A program made the translations under genes and the position numbers. Of a stretch of 64,000 bases of DNA, positions 43,552 through 60,770 are shown one piece after another. The first letter of the stretch is position 1, and every line of letters begins with the position of its first letter. The stretch is from NCBI RefSeq assembly GCF_029852145.1, contig NC_079974.1, positions 13,021,041-13,085,040 of the forward strand, read 5' to 3'. This stretch comes from Microplitis mediator. Lineage: Eukaryota; Arthropoda; Insecta; Hymenoptera; Braconidae. The notes under the pieces are model-generated. The model was given only the letters and a program-made list of their open reading frames with translations, searched no databases and was not told where the DNA came from.

Positions 43552-46500
43552 ATCATGGTGACCATCATGACCATGATCATGGTGAACATCATGACCATCA
43601 TCATGGTCACTATCATGACCATCATGACCATGATCATAGTGACCATCATGACCATGATCATGGTGATCATTATGACCAATTTCATGGTGACCATCATGAC
43701 CATGATCATGGTGAACATCATGACCATCATCATGGTCACTATCATGACCATCATGACCATGATCATGGTGACCATCATGACCATGATCATGATGACCATT
43801 ATGACCATGATCATGGTCACTATCACTAACATGATCGTGGTGACCATCATGAACATGATCATGGTCACAATCATTACTATCATGACCATAATCATGGAGA
43901 CCATCATGATCATGGTGAACATCATGACCATCATCATGGTGAACATCATGACCATCATTATGGTCACTATCATGACCATCATGACCATGATCATAGTGAC
44001 CATCATGACCATGATTATGGTGACCATCATGACCATGATAATGATGACCATCATGACCATGATTATGGGGACCATTATGACCAATTTCATAGTGACCATC
44101 ATGATCGAGATCATGGTGACTATCATGACTATGATCATGGTGACCATCATGACCACGATCGTGGTGACCATTATGACCATGATCATGGACACTATCATGA
44201 CCATCATGACCATGATCATAGTGACTACCATGACCATGATCATGGTGACCATCATGACCATGATTATGCTGACCATCATGACAATGATCATGGTCACTAT
44301 CATGACCATGATCGTAGTGACCATCATGTCCAAGATCATGGTGATCATTATGACCGATTTCATGGTGACCATTATGACTATGATCAAGTGACCATTATGA
44401 CCATGATCATGGTGACAATCGTGAACATGATCATGGTGACCATTATGACCATGATCATTTTGACCATCATGTTCGAAATTATGGTGACTATCATGACTAT
44501 GATCATGGTGACCATCATGACCATGATCATAGTGACCATTATGACCATGATCATGGTCACTATCATGAACATGATCGTGGTGACCATCATGAACATGATC
44601 ATGGTCACAATCATTACCATCATGACCATGATCATGGTGACCATCATGACCATGATCATGGTGACCATCATGACCATGATCATGCTGATCATCATGACAA
44701 TGATCATGAACACTATCATGACCATCATGTCCAACATCATGGTGATCATTATTACCAATTTCATGGTGACCATTTCGACTATGATCAAGTGACCATTATG
44801 ACCATGATCATAGTGACCATCATGACCATGATCATGGTGATCATTATGACCAATTTCATGGTGACCATCATGATCGAGATCATGGTGACTATCATGACTA
44901 TGATCATGGTGACCATCATGACCATGATCATGATGACCATCATGACCACGATCATGGTCACTATCATGACCATGATCGTAGTGACCATCATGAACCTGAT
45001 CATGGTCACTATCATGAACATGATCGTGGTGACCATCATGAATATGATCATGGTCACAATCATCAACATAATGACCATGATCATGGTGACCATCATGACC
45101 ATGATCAAAGTGACCACCATGACCATGATCATGGAGACCATCATGACCATGATCATTGTAACCATCATGACTATAATCATGGTGACCATTATGACCACGA
45201 TTATGGTGACCATCATGACCATGATCATGGTGACCATTATGACCATGATCATGGTCACTATCATGACCATGATTATGATCACTATCATGACCATGATCAT
45301 AGTCGTAATCATTAACATCATGACCATGATCATGGTGACCATCATGACCATGATCATGGTGACCATCATGACCATGATCATAGTGACCATCATGACCATG
45401 ATCATGGCGACCATCATGACCATGATCATTGTAACCATCATGACTATGATCATGGTGACCATTATGACCATGATTATGGTCACTATCATGACCATCATGA
45501 CCATGATCATGGTGAACATCATGACCATGATCATGGTGACCATTATGACCATAATCATGGTCACGATCATGAACATGATCATGGCGACCATCATGACCAT
45601 GATCATTGTAACCATCATGACTATGATCATGGTGTCCATTATGACCATGATCATGGTCACTATCATGACCATGATTATGATCACTATCATGACCATGATC
45701 ATAGTCAATATCATGAACATGATCATGGTCACAATCATTAACATCATGACCATGATCATGGTGACCATCATGACCATGATCATGGTGACCATCATGACCA
45801 TGATCATAGTGACCATCATGACCATGATCATGGCGACCATCATGACCATGATCATGGCGACCATCATGACCATGATCATTGTAACCATCATGACTATGAT
45901 CATGGTGACCATTATGACCATGATTATGGTCACTATCATGACCATCATGACCATGATCATGGTGAACATCATGACCATGATCATGGTGACCATTATGACC
46001 ATAATCATGGTCACGATCATGAACATGATCGTGGTGACCATCATGAATATGATCATGGTCACAATCATCAACATCATGACCATGATCATGGTGACCATTA
46101 TGACCATGATCAAAGTGACCACCATGACCATGATCATGGAGACCATCATGACCATGATCATTGTAACCATCATGACTATGATCATGGTGACCATTATGAC
46201 CATGATTATGGTCACTATCATGACCATCATGACCATGATCATGGTGAACATCATGACCATGATCATGGTGACCATTATGACCATAATCATGGTCACGATC
46301 ATGAACATGATCATGGCGACCATCATGACCATGATCATTGTAACCATCATGACTATGATCATGGTGTCCATTATGACCATGATCATGGTGACCATTATGA
46401 CCATGATCATGGTCACTATCATGAACATGATTATGGTCACTATCATGACCATGATCATGGTCACTATCATGAACATGATCATGGTCACCATCATGACCAT

Positions 46501-49500
46501 CATGTCCAAGATCATGGTGATCATAATGACCAATTTCATGGTGACCATCATGATCGAGATCGTGGTGACTATCATGACTATGATTATGGTGACCATCATG
46601 ACCATGATCATGATGACCATCATGACCATGATTATGGCCACTATCATGACCATCATGTTCAAGATCATAGTGACCACCATGACCATGAACATGGTGACCA
46701 TCATGACCATGATTATGCTGACCATCATGACAATGATCATGGTCACTATCATGACCATGATCGTAGTGACCATCATGTCCAAGATCATGGTGATCATTAT
46801 GACCGATTTCATGGTGACCATTATGACTATGATCAAGTGACCATTATGACCATGATCATGGTGACAATCGTGAACATGATCATGGTGACCATTATGACCA
46901 TGATCATTTTGACCATCATGTTCGAAATTATGGTGACTATCATGACTATGATCATGGTGACCATCATGACCATGATCATAGTGACCATTATGACCATGAT
47001 CATGGTCACTATCATGAACATGATCGTGGTGACCATCATGAACATGATCATGGTCACAATCATTACCATCATGACCATGATCATGGTGACCATCATGACC
47101 ATGATCATGGTGACCATCATGACCATGATCATGGTGACCATCATGACCATGATCATGCTGATCATCATGACAATGATCATGAACACTATCATGACCATCA
47201 TGTCCAACATCATGGTGATCATTATTACCAATTTCATGGTGACCATTTCGACTATGATCAAGTGACCATTATGACCATGATCATAGTGACCATCATGACC
47301 ATGATCATGGTGATCATTATGACCAATTTCATGGTGACCATCATGATCGAGATCATGGTGACTATCATGACTATGATCATGGTGACCATCATGACCATGA
47401 TCATGATGACCATCATGACTACGATCATGGTCACTATCATGACCATGATCGTAGTGACCATCATGAACCTGATCATGGTCACTATCATGAACATGATCGT
47501 GGTGACCATCATGAATATGATCATGGTCACAATCATCAACATCATGACCATGATCATGGTGACCATCATGACCATGATCAAAGTGACCACCATGACCATG
47601 ATCATGGAGACCATCATGACCATGATCATTGTAACCATCATGACTATAATCATGGTGACCATTATGACCACGATTATGGTGACCATCATGACCATGATCA
47701 TGGTGACCATTATGACCATGATCATGGTCACTATCATGACCATGATTATGATCACTATCATGACCATGATCATAGTCACTATCATGAACACGATCATGGT
47801 CACAATCATTAACATCATGACCATGATCATGGTGACCATCATGACCATGATCATGGTGACCATCATGACCATGATCATAGTGACCATCATGACCATGATC
47901 ATAGTGACCATCATGACCATGATCATGGCGACCATCATGACCATGATCATAGTGACCATCATGACCATGATCATGGTGACCATTATGACCATGATTATGG
48001 TCACTATCATGACCATCATGACCATGATCATGGTGAACATCATGACCATGATCATGGTGACCATTATGACCATAATCATGGTCACGATCATGAACATGAT
48101 CATGGCGACCATCATGACCATGATCATTGTAACCATCATGACTATGATCATGGTGTCCATTATGACCATGATCATGGTGACCATTATGACCATGATCATG
48201 GTCACTATCATGAACATGATTATGGTCACTATCATGACCATGATCATGGTCACTATCATGAACATGATCATGGTCACCATCATGACCATCATGTCCAAGA
48301 TCATGGTGATCATTATGACCAATTTCATGGTGACCATCATGATCGAGATCGTGGTGACTATCATGACTATGATTATGGTGACCATCATGACCATGATCAT
48401 GATGACCATCATGACCATGATCATGATGACCATCATGACCATGATTATGGCCACTATCATGACCATCATGTTCAAGATCATGGTGATCATCATGACCATG
48501 ATTATGGTGACCATCATAACCGTGATCATGCTGACCATCATGACAATGATCATGGTCACTATCATGACCATCATGTCCAAGATCATGGTAATCATTATGA
48601 CCAATTTCATGGTGACCATTATGACTATGATCAAGTGACCATTACGACCATGATCATGGTGACTATCATGACCATGATTATGGTGATCATTATGACCAAT
48701 TTCATGGTGACCATCATGATCGAGATCATGGTGATTATCATGACCATGATCGTGATGACCATTATGACCATGATCATGGTCACTATCATGAACATGATCG
48801 TGGTGACCATTATGAACATGATCATGGTCACAATCATTACCATCATGACCATAATCATGGAGACCATCATGACCATGATTATGGTGACCATCATGACCAT
48901 GATCATGATGACCTTCATGACCATGAGTTATGGGACCATTATGACCAATTTCATGGTGACCATCATGACCATGATCATGCTGCCCATCATGACAATGATC
49001 ATGGTCACTATCATGACCATCATGTCCAAGATCATGGTGATCATTATGACCAATTTCATGGTGACTATTATGACTATGATCAAGTGACCATAACGACCAT
49101 GATCATGGTGACTATCATGACCATGATCATGGTGATCATTATGACCAATTTCATGGTGACCATCATTACTATCATGACCATAATCATGGAGACCATCATG
49201 ATCATGATCATGGTGAACATCATGACCATGATCATGGTCACTATCATGACCATCATGACCATGATCATAGTGACCATCATGACCATGATTATGGTGACAA
49301 TCATGACCATGATCATAGTGACCATCATGACCATGATCATGAAGACCATCATGACCATGATTATGCTGACCATCATGACAATGATCATAGTCACCATCAT
49401 GACCATCATGTCCAAGATCATGGTGATCATTATGACCATGATCATGGTGACCATAATGACTATGATCATGGTGACCATAATGACCATCATGATCAAGATC

Positions 49501-51342
49501 ATGGTGACTATCATGACTAAGATCATAGTTACCACCATGACCATGATCATGGTGACCATAATGACCATGATCATGGTCACTATCATGACCATGATCGTAG
49601 TGACCATCATGTCCAAGATCATGGTGATCATTATGACCAATTTCATGGTGACCATCATTATCGAGATCATGGTGACTATCATGACTATGATTATGGTGAC
49701 TATCATGACTATGATTATAGTGACCATCATGACCATGATCATGGTGACCATCATGACCATGATCATGGTCACTATCATGACCATCATGTCCAAGATCAAG
49801 GTGATCATTATGACCAATTTCATGGTGACCATTATGACTATGATCAAGTGACCATTATGACTATGATCATGGTGACCATTACGATCGAAATTATGGTGAC
49901 TATCATGACTACGATCATGGTGACCATCATGACCATGATCATGGTGACCATCATGACCATGATCATGGTGACCATCATGACCATGATCATGCTGACCATC
50001 ATGACAATGATCATGGTCACTATCATGACCATCATGTCCAACATCATGGTGATCATTATGACCAATTTCATGGTGACCATTATGACTATGATCAAGTGAC
50101 CATTATGACTATGATCATGGTGACCATCATGACCATGATCATGGTGATCATTATGACCAATTTCATGGTGACCATCATGATCGAGATCATGGTGACTATC
50201 ATGCCTATGATCATGGTGACCATCATGACCATGATCATGGTGACCATCATGACCATGATCATGGCCACTATCATGACCATGATCGTAGTGACCATCATGA
50301 ACATGATCATGGTCACTATCATGAACTTGATCGTGGTGACCATCATGAACATGATCATGGTCACAATCATTAACATCATGACCATGATCATGGCGACCAT
50401 CATGACCATGATCATTGTAACCATCATGACTATGATCATGGTGACCATTATGACCATGATCATGGTGACCATTATGACCATGATCATGGTGACCATTATG
50501 ACCATGGTCATGGTCACTATCATGACCATGATTATGATCACTATCATGACCATGATCATGGTCACTATCATGAACATGATCATGGTCACAATCATTAACA
50601 TCATGACCATGATCCCGGTGACCATTATGACCATGATCATGGTCACTAGCATGACCATGATTATGGTCGATATCATGACTATCATGTCCACGATCATGGT
50701 GATCATTATGACCGATTTCATGGTGACCATCATGATCGAGATCGTGGTGACTATCATGACTATGATTATGGTGACCATCATGACCATGATTATGGTGACC
50801 ATCATGACCATGATCATGGTCACTATCATGACCATCATGTTCAAGATCATGGTGATCATTATGACCAATTTCGTGGTGACCATCATGATCAAGATCATGG
50901 TGACTATCATGACTATGATCATGGTGACCATCATGACCATGATCATGGTGACCATTATGACCATGATCATGTTGACCATCATGACCATGATCATGGTGAC
51001 CGTTATGACAATGATCATGGTCACTATCATGACCATCATGTCCAAGATCAAGGTGATCATTATGACCAATTTCATGGTGACCATTATGACTATGATCTAG
51101 TGACCATTATGACCATGATCATGGTGACCATCATGACCATGATCATGGTGATCATTATGACCAATTTCATGTTGACCATTATGATCGAGATCATGGTGAC
51201 TATCATGACTATGATCATGGTGACCATCATGACCATGATCATGATGAACATTATGACCATGATCATGGTCACTATCATGACCATGATCATAGTCACTATC
51301 ATGAACATGATCATGGTCACAATCATTAACATCATGACCATG
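43552..51342. repeat. 7.79-kb tandem duplication, copy 2
   Basis: Second copy of 35785-43551. Visible differences are CATGAGTTATGGG near 48924 where copy 1 has CATGATTTATGGG, GATCATAGTGACC near 47946 where copy 1 has GATCATTGTAACC, and one extra 24-bp monomer near 48390-48440 (GATCATGATGACC repeated). These differences argue for a real recent duplication over a simple assembly echo, but long-read depth would be needed to be certain. The match to copy 1 fades around 51400-51490. Confidence 0.88.
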
Positions 51343-53520
51343 ATCATGGTGACCATCATGACCATGATCATGGTGAACATCATGACCATCATCATGGTCA
51401 CTATCATTACCATCATGACCATGATCATAGTGACCATCATGACCATGATCATGGTGATCATTATGAACAATTTCATGGTGACCATCATGATCGAGATCAT
51501 GGTGACTATCATAACTATGATCATGGTGACCATCATGACCATGATCATGATGACCATTATGACCATGATCATGGTCACTATCATGAACATGATCGTGGTG
51601 ACCATAATGAACATGATCATGGTCACAATCATTACTATCATGACCATAATCATCGAGACCATCATGATCATGATCATGGTGACCATCATGACCATGATCA
51701 TGGTGAACATCATGACCATCATCATGGTGAACATCATGACCATCATCATGGTCACTATCATGACCATCATGACCATGATCATAGTGACCATCATGACCAT
51801 GATTATGGTGACCATCATGACCATGATCATGATGACCATCATGACCATGATTATGGGGACCATTATGACCAATTTCATAGTGACCATCATGATCGAGATC
51901 ATGGTGACTATCATGACTATGATCATGGTGACCATCATGACCACGATCATGGTGACCATTATGACCATGATCATGGTCACTATCATGACCATCATGACCA
52001 TGATCATAGTGACCACCATGACCATGATCAAAGTGACCATCATGACCATGATTATGCTGACCATCATGACAATGATCATGGTCACTATCATGACCATGAT
52101 CGTAGTGACCATCATGTCCAAGATCATGGTGATCATTATGACCAATTTCATGGTGACCATTATGACTATGATCAAGTGACCATTACGACCATGATCATGG
52201 TGACAATCGTGAACATGATCATTTTGACCATCATGTTCGAAATTATGGTGACTATCATGACTATGATCATGGTGACCATCATGACCATGATCATGGTGAC
52301 CATTTTGAACATGATCATGGTCACTATCATGAACATGATCGTGGTGACCATCATGAACATGATCATGGTCACAATCATTACCATCATGACCATGATCATG
52401 GTGACCATCATGACCATGATCATGCTGATCATCATGACAATGATCATGAACACTATCATGACCATCATGTCCAACATCATGGTGATCATTATTACCAATT
52501 TCATGGTGACCATTTTGACTATGATCAAGTGACCATTATGACCATGATCATAGTGACCATCATGACCATGATCATGGTGATCATTATGACCAATTTCATG
52601 GTGACCATCATGATCGAGATCATGGTGACTATCATGACTATGATCATGGTGACCATCATGACCATGATCATGATGACCATCATGACCACGATCATGGTCA
52701 CTATCATGACCATGATCGTAGTGACCATCATGAACCTGATCATGGTCACTATCATGAACATGATCGTGGTGACCATCATGAATATGATCATGGTCACAAT
52801 CATCAACATCATGACCATGATCATGGTGACCATCATGACCATGATCATGGTGACCATTATGACCATGATTATGATCACTATCATGACCATGATCATAGTC
52901 ACTATCATGAACATGATCATGGTCACAATCATAAACATCATGACCATGATCATGGTGACCATCATGACCATGATCATAGTGACCATCATGACCACGATCA
53001 TGGCGACCATCATGACCATGATCATTGTAACCATCATGACTATGATCATGGTGACCATTATGACCATGATTATGGTGACCATCATGACCATGATCATGGT
53101 CACTATCATGACCATGATTATGATCACTATCATAACCATGATCATAGTCACTATCATGAACATGATCATGGTCACAATCATTAACATCATGACCACGATC
53201 ATGGTGACCATCATGACCATGATCATGGCGACCATCATGACCATGATCATTGTAACCATCATGACTATGATCATGGTGACCATTATGACCATGATTATGG
53301 TCACTATCATGACCATCATGTCCAAGATCATGGTGATCATTATGACCAATTTCATGGTGACCATCATGATCACGATCATGGTGACTATCATGACTATGAT
53401 CAGGGTGACCATCATGACCATGATCATGGTGACCATTATGACCATGATCATGTTGACGATCATGATCGAGATCATGGTGACTATCAACACTATGATCATG
53501 GTGACCATCATGACCATGAT
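51240..53520. repeat. A3 duplication of about 2.3 kb, copy 1
   Basis: Slips ending at 52179 and 52532 recur at 54436 and 54789, an offset of 2257. The upstream anchor CATGATGAAC at 51240 recurs at 53521, an offset of 2281. The copies therefore differ by whole monomers. Copy 1 ends with the distinctive CTATCAACACTATG near 53480. Ends are approximate. Confidence 0.8.
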
Positions 53521-55944
53521 CATGATGAACATTATGACCATGATCATGGTCACTATCATGACCATGATCATAGTCACTATCATGAACATGATCATGGTCA
53601 CAATCATTAACATCATGACCATGATCATGGTGACCATCATGACCATGATCATGGTGAACATCATGACCATCATCATGGTCACTATCATGACCATCATGAC
53701 CATGATCATAGTGACCATCATGACCATGATCATGGTGATCATTATGACCAATTTCATGGTGACCATCATGATCGAGATCATGGTGACTATCATGACTATG
53801 ATCATGGTGACCATCATGACCATGATCATGATGACCATTATGACCATGATCATGGTCACTATCATGAACATGATCGTGGTGACCATAATGAACATGATCA
53901 TGGTCACAATCATTACTATCATGACCATAATCATCGAGACCATCATGATCATGATCATGGTGACCATCATGACCATGATCATGGTGAACATCATGACCAT
54001 CATCATGGTCACTATCATGACCATCATGACCATGATCATAGTGACCATCATGACCATGATTATGGTGACCATCATGACCATGATCATGATGACCATCATG
54101 ACCATGATTATGGGGACCATTATGACCAATTTCATAGTGACCATCATGATCGAGATCATGGTGACTATCATGACTATGATCATGGTGACCATCATGACCA
54201 CGATCATGGTGACCATTATGACCATGATCATGGTCACTATCATGACCATCATGACCATGATCATAGTGACCACCATGACCATGATCATAGTGACCATCAT
54301 GACCATGATTATGCTGACCATCATGACAATGATCATGGTCACTATCATGACCATGATCGTAGTGACCATCATGTCCAAGATCATGGTGATCATTATGACC
54401 AATTTCATGGTGACCATTATGACTATGATCAAGTGACCATTACGACCATGATCATGGTGACAATCGTGAACATGATCATTTTGACCATCATGTTCGAAAT
54501 TATGGTGACTATCATGACTATGATCATGGTGACCATCATGACCATGATCATGGTGACCATTTTGACCATGATCATGGTCACTATCATGAACATGATCGTG
54601 GTGACCATCATGAACATGATCATGGTCACAATCATTACCATCATGACCATGATCATGGTGACCATCATGACCATGATCATGCTGATCATCATGACAATGA
54701 TCATGAACACTATCATGACCATCATGTCCAACATCATGGTGATCATTATTACCAATTTCATGGTGACCATTTTGACTATGATCAAGTGACCATTATGACC
54801 ATGGTCATAGTGACCATCATGACCATGATCATGGTGATCATTATGACCAATTTCATGGTGACCATCATGATCGAGATCATGGTGACTATCATGACTATGA
54901 TCATGGTGACCATCATGACCATGATCATGATGACCATCATGACCACGATCATGGTCACTATCATGACCATGATCGTAGTGACCATCATGAACCTGATCAT
55001 GGTCACTATCATGAACATGATCGTGGTGACCATCATGAATATGATCATGGTCACAATCATCAACATCATGACCATGATCATGGTGACCATCATGACCATG
55101 ATCATGGTGACCATTATGACCATGATCATGGTCACTATCATGACCATGATTATGATCACTATCATGACCATGATCATAGTCACTATCATGAACATGATCA
55201 TGGTCACAATCATTAACATCATGACCATGATCATGGTGACCATCATGACCATGATCATAGTGACCATCATGACCACGATCATGGCGACCATCATGACCAT
55301 GATCATTGTAACCATCATGACTATGATCATGGTGACCATTATGACCATGATTATGGTGACCATCATGACCATGATCATGGTCACTATCATGACCATGATT
55401 ATGATCACTATCATAACCATGATCATAGTCACTATCATGAACATGATCATGGTCACAATCATTAACATCATGACCACGATCATGGTGACCATCATGACCA
55501 TGATCATGGCGACCATCATGACCATGATCATTGTAACCATCATGACTATGATCATGGTGACCATTATGACCATGATTATGGTCACTATCATGACCATCAT
55601 GTCCAAGATCATGGTGATCATTATGACCAATTTCATGGTGACCATCATGATCGAGATCGTGGTGACTATCAAGACTATGATTATCGTGACCATCATGACC
55701 ATGATCATGGTGACCATCATGACCATGATCATGGTCACTATCATGACCATAATGTTCAAGATCATGGTGATCATTATGACCAATTTCATGGTGACCATCA
55801 TGATCACGATCATGGTGACTATCATGACTATGATCAGGGTGACCATCATGACCATGATCATGGTGACCATTATGACCATGATCATGTTGACGATCATGAT
55901 CGAGATCATGGTGACTATCAACACTATGATCATGGTGACCATCA
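53521..55944. repeat. A3 duplication of about 2.4 kb, copy 2
   Basis: Partner of 51240-53520. It contains extra monomers near 55640-55790 (GACTATCAAGACTATG and TCAAGATCATGG variants) and ends with the same CTATCAACACTATG signature near 55915. It closes at the 1-bp deletion GACCTGATC near 55947, a likely recombination joint. Confidence 0.8.
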
Positions 55945-56899
55945 TGACCTGATCATGATGACCATTATGACCATGATCATGGTCACTATCATGAACATGA
56001 TCGTGGTGACCATCATGAACATGGTCATGGTCACAATCATTACTATTATGACCATAATCATGGAGACCATCATGATCATGATCATGGTGACCATTATTAC
56101 CATGATCATGGTCACTATCATGACCATCATGACCATGATCATAGTGACCATCATGACAATGATCATGGTCACTATCATGACCATCATGTCCAAGATCATG
56201 GTGATCATTATGACCATGATCATGGTGACCATAATGACTATGATCATGGTCACTATCATGACCATCATGTCCAAGATCATGGTGACTATCATGACCATGA
56301 TCATGGTTACCATCATGACCATGATCATGGTGACCATCATGACCATGATAATGGTCACCACCGCGACCATCATGACCATGATTATGGTCACTATCATTAC
56401 CATCATGACCATGATCATAGTTATCATTATGATCATTTCCATCGTGACCATTTTGACCATGATCGAAGTGAACATCACGACCATGATCATGGTCACTATC
56501 ATGACCATGATTATGATCACTATCATAACCATGATCATAGTCACTATCATGAACATGATTATGGTCACAATCATTAACATCATGACCACGATCATGGTGA
56601 CCATCATGACCATGATCATGGCGACCATCATGACCATGATCATTGTAACCATCATGACTATGATCATGGTGACCATTATGACCATGATTATGGTGACCAT
56701 CATGACCATGATCATGGTGACCATTATGACCATGATTATGGTCACTATCATGACCATCATGTCCAAGATCATGGTGATCATTATGACCAATTTCATGGTG
56801 ACCATCATGATCGAGATCGTGGTGACTATCAAGACTATGATTATCGTGACCATCATGACCATGATCATGGTGACCATAATGACTATGATCATGGTCACT

Positions 56900-59800
56900 A
56901 TCATGACCATCACGTTCAAGATCATGGTGACTATCATGACCATGATCATGGTTACCATCATGACCATGATCATGGTGACCATCATGACCGTGAAAATGGT
57001 CACCACCGCGACTATCATGACCATGCTTATGGTCACTATCATTACCATCATGACCATGATCATAGTTATCATTATGATCATTTCCATCGTGACCATTTTG
57101 ACCATGATCGAAGTGAACATCACGACCATGATCATGGTCACTATCATGACCATGATTATGATCACTATCATAACCATGATCATAGTCACTATCATGAACA
57201 TGATCATGGTCACAATCATTAACATCATGACCACGATCATGGTGACCATCATGACCATGATCATGGCGACCGTCATGACCATGATCATTGTAACCATCAT
57301 GACTATGATCATGGTGACCATTATGACCATGATTATGGTGACCATCATGACCATGATCATGGTGACCATAATGACCATGATCATGGTCACTATCATGACC
57401 ATGATCGTAGTGACGATCATGTCCAAGATCATGGTGATCATTATGACCAATTTCATGGTGACCATCATTATCGAGATCATGGTGACTATCATGACTATGA
57501 TTATGGTGACTATCATGACTATGATTATAGTGACCATCATGACCATGATCATGGTGACCATCATGACCATGATCATGGTCACTATCATGACCATCATGTC
57601 CAAGATCAAGGTGATCATTATGACCAATTTCATGGTGACCATTATGACTATGATCAAGTGACCATTATGACTATGATCATGGTGACCATTACGATCGAAA
57701 TTATGGTGACTATCATGACTACGATCATGGTGACCATCATGACCATGATCATGGTGACCATCATGACCATGATCATGGTGACCATCATGACCATGATCAT
57801 GCTGACCATCATGACAATGATCATGGTCACTATCATGACCATCATGTCCAACATCATGGTGATCATTATGACCAATTTCATGGTGACCATTATGACTATG
57901 ATCAAGTGACCATTATGACTATGATCATGGTGACCATCAAGACCATGATCATGGTGATCATTATGACCAATTTCATGGTGACCATCATGATCGAGATCAT
58001 GGTGACTATCATGCCTATGATCATGGTGACCATCATGTCCATGATCATGGTGACCATCATGACCATGATCATGGCCACTATCATGACCATGATCGTAGTG
58101 ACCATCATGAACATGATCATGGTCACTATCATGAACTTGATCGTGGTGACCATCATGAACATGATCATGGTCACAATCATTAACATCATGACCATGATCA
58201 TGGCGACCATCATGACCATGATCATTGTAACCATCATGACTATGATCATGGTGACCATTATGACCATGATCATGGTGACCATTATGACCATGATCATGGT
58301 GACCATTATGACCATGGTCATGGTCACTATCATGACCATGATTATGATCACTATCATGACCATGATCATGGTCACTATCATGAACATGATCATGGTCACA
58401 ATCATTAACATCATGACCATGATCCCGGTGACCATTATGACCATGATCATGGTCACTATCATGACCATGATTATGGTCGATATCATGACTATCATGTCCA
58501 CGATCATGGTGATCATTATGACAAATTTCATGGTGACCATCATGATCGAGATCGTGGTGACTATCATGACTATGATTATGGTGACCATCATGACCATGAT
58601 TATGATGACCATCATGACCATGATCATGGTCACTATCATGACCATCATGTTCAAGATCATGGTGATCATTATGACCAATTTCGTGGTGACCATCATGATC
58701 AAGATCATGGTGACTATCATGACTATGATCATGGTGACCATCATGACCATGATCATGGTGACCATTATGACCATGATCATGTTGACCATCATGACCATGA
58801 TCATGGTGACCGTTATGACAATGATCATGGTCACTATCATGACCATCATGTCCAAGATCATGATGATCATTATGACCAATTTCATGGTGACCATTATGAC
58901 TATGATCAAGTGACCATTATGACCATGATCATGGTGACCATCATGACCATGATCATGGTGATCATTATGACCAATTTCATGTTGACCATTATGATCGAGA
59001 TCATGGTGACTATCATGACTATGATCATGGTGACCATCATGACCATGATCATGATGAACATTATGACCATGATCATGGTCACTATCATGACCATGATCAT
59101 AGTCACTATCATGAACATGATCATGGTCACAATCATTAACATCATGACCATGATCATGGTGACCATCATGACCATGATCATGGTGAACATCATGACCATC
59201 ATCATGGTCACTATCATGACCATCATGACCATGATCATAGTGACCATCATGGCCATGATCATGGTGATCATTATGACCAATTTCATGGTGACCATCATGA
59301 TCGAGATCATGGTGACTATCATGACTATGATCATGGTGACCATCATGACCATGATCATGATGACCATTATGACCATGATCATGGTCACTATCATGAACAT
59401 GATCGTGGTGACCATAATGAACATGATCATGGTCACAATCATTACTATCATGACCATAATCATCGAGACCATCATGATCATGATCATGGTGACCATCATG
59501 ACCATGATCATGGTGAACATCATGACCATCATCATGGTGAACATCATGACCATCATCATGGTCACTATCATGACCATCATGACCATGATCATAGTGACCA
59601 TCATGACCATGATTATGGTGACCATCATGACCATGATCATGATGACCATCATGACCATGATTATGGGGACCATTATGACCAATTTCATAGTGACCATCAT
59701 GATCGAGATCATGGTGACTATCATGACTATGATCATGGTGACCATCATGACCACGATCATGGTGACCATTATGACCATGATCATGGTCACTATCATGACC

Positions 59801-60770
59801 ATCATGACCATGATCATAGTGACCACCATGACCATGATCATAGTGACCATCATGACCATGATTATGCTGACCATCATGACAATGATCATGGTCACTATCA
59901 TGACCATGATCGTAGTGACCATCATGTCCAAGATCATGGTGATCATTATGACCAATTTCATGGTGACCATTATGACTATGATCAAGTGACCATTACGACC
60001 ATGATCATGGTGACAATCGTGAACATGATCATTTTGACCATCATGTTCGAAATTATGGTGACTATCATGACTATGATCATGGTGACCATCATGACCATGA
60101 TCATGGTGACCATTTTGACCATGATCATGGTCACTATCATGAACATGATCGTGGTGACCATCATGAACATGATCATGGTCACAATCATTACCATCATGAC
60201 CATGATCATGGTGACCATCATGACCATGATCATGCTGATCATCATGACAATGATCATGAACACTATCATGACCATCATGTCCAACATCATGGTGATCATT
60301 ATTACCAATTTCATGGTGACCATTTTGACTATGATCAAGTGACCATTATGACCATGATCATAGTGACCATCATGACCATGATCATGGTGATCATTATGAC
60401 CAATTTCATGGTGACCATCATGATCGAGATCATGGTGACTATCATGACTATGATCATGGTGACCATCATGACCATGATCATGATGACCATCATGACCACG
60501 ATCATGGTCACTATCATGACCATGATCGTAGTGACCATCATGAACCTGATCATGGTCACTATCATGAACATGATCGTGGTGACCATCATGAATATGATCA
60601 TGGTCACAATCATCAACATCATGACCATGATCATGGTGACCATCATGACCATGATCATGGTGACCATTATGACCATGATCATGGTCACTATCATGACCAT
60701 GATTATGATCACTATCATGACCATGATCATAGTCACTATCATGAACATGATCATGGTCACAATCATTAAC
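56900..60770. repeat. 3.87-kb tandem duplication, copy 1
   Basis: Constant offset of 3871 bp to copy 2: CACGTTCAAG at 56911 and 60782, slip ends at 57661 and 61532, 57909 and 61780, 58913 and 62784, 59989 and 63860. The left joint lies just before CACGTTCAAG, where the upstream monomers of the two copies differ. Private substitutions here include AGTGACGATCATG near 57410, GCGACCGTCATG near 57270 and CATCAAGACC near 57938. Confidence 0.9.
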
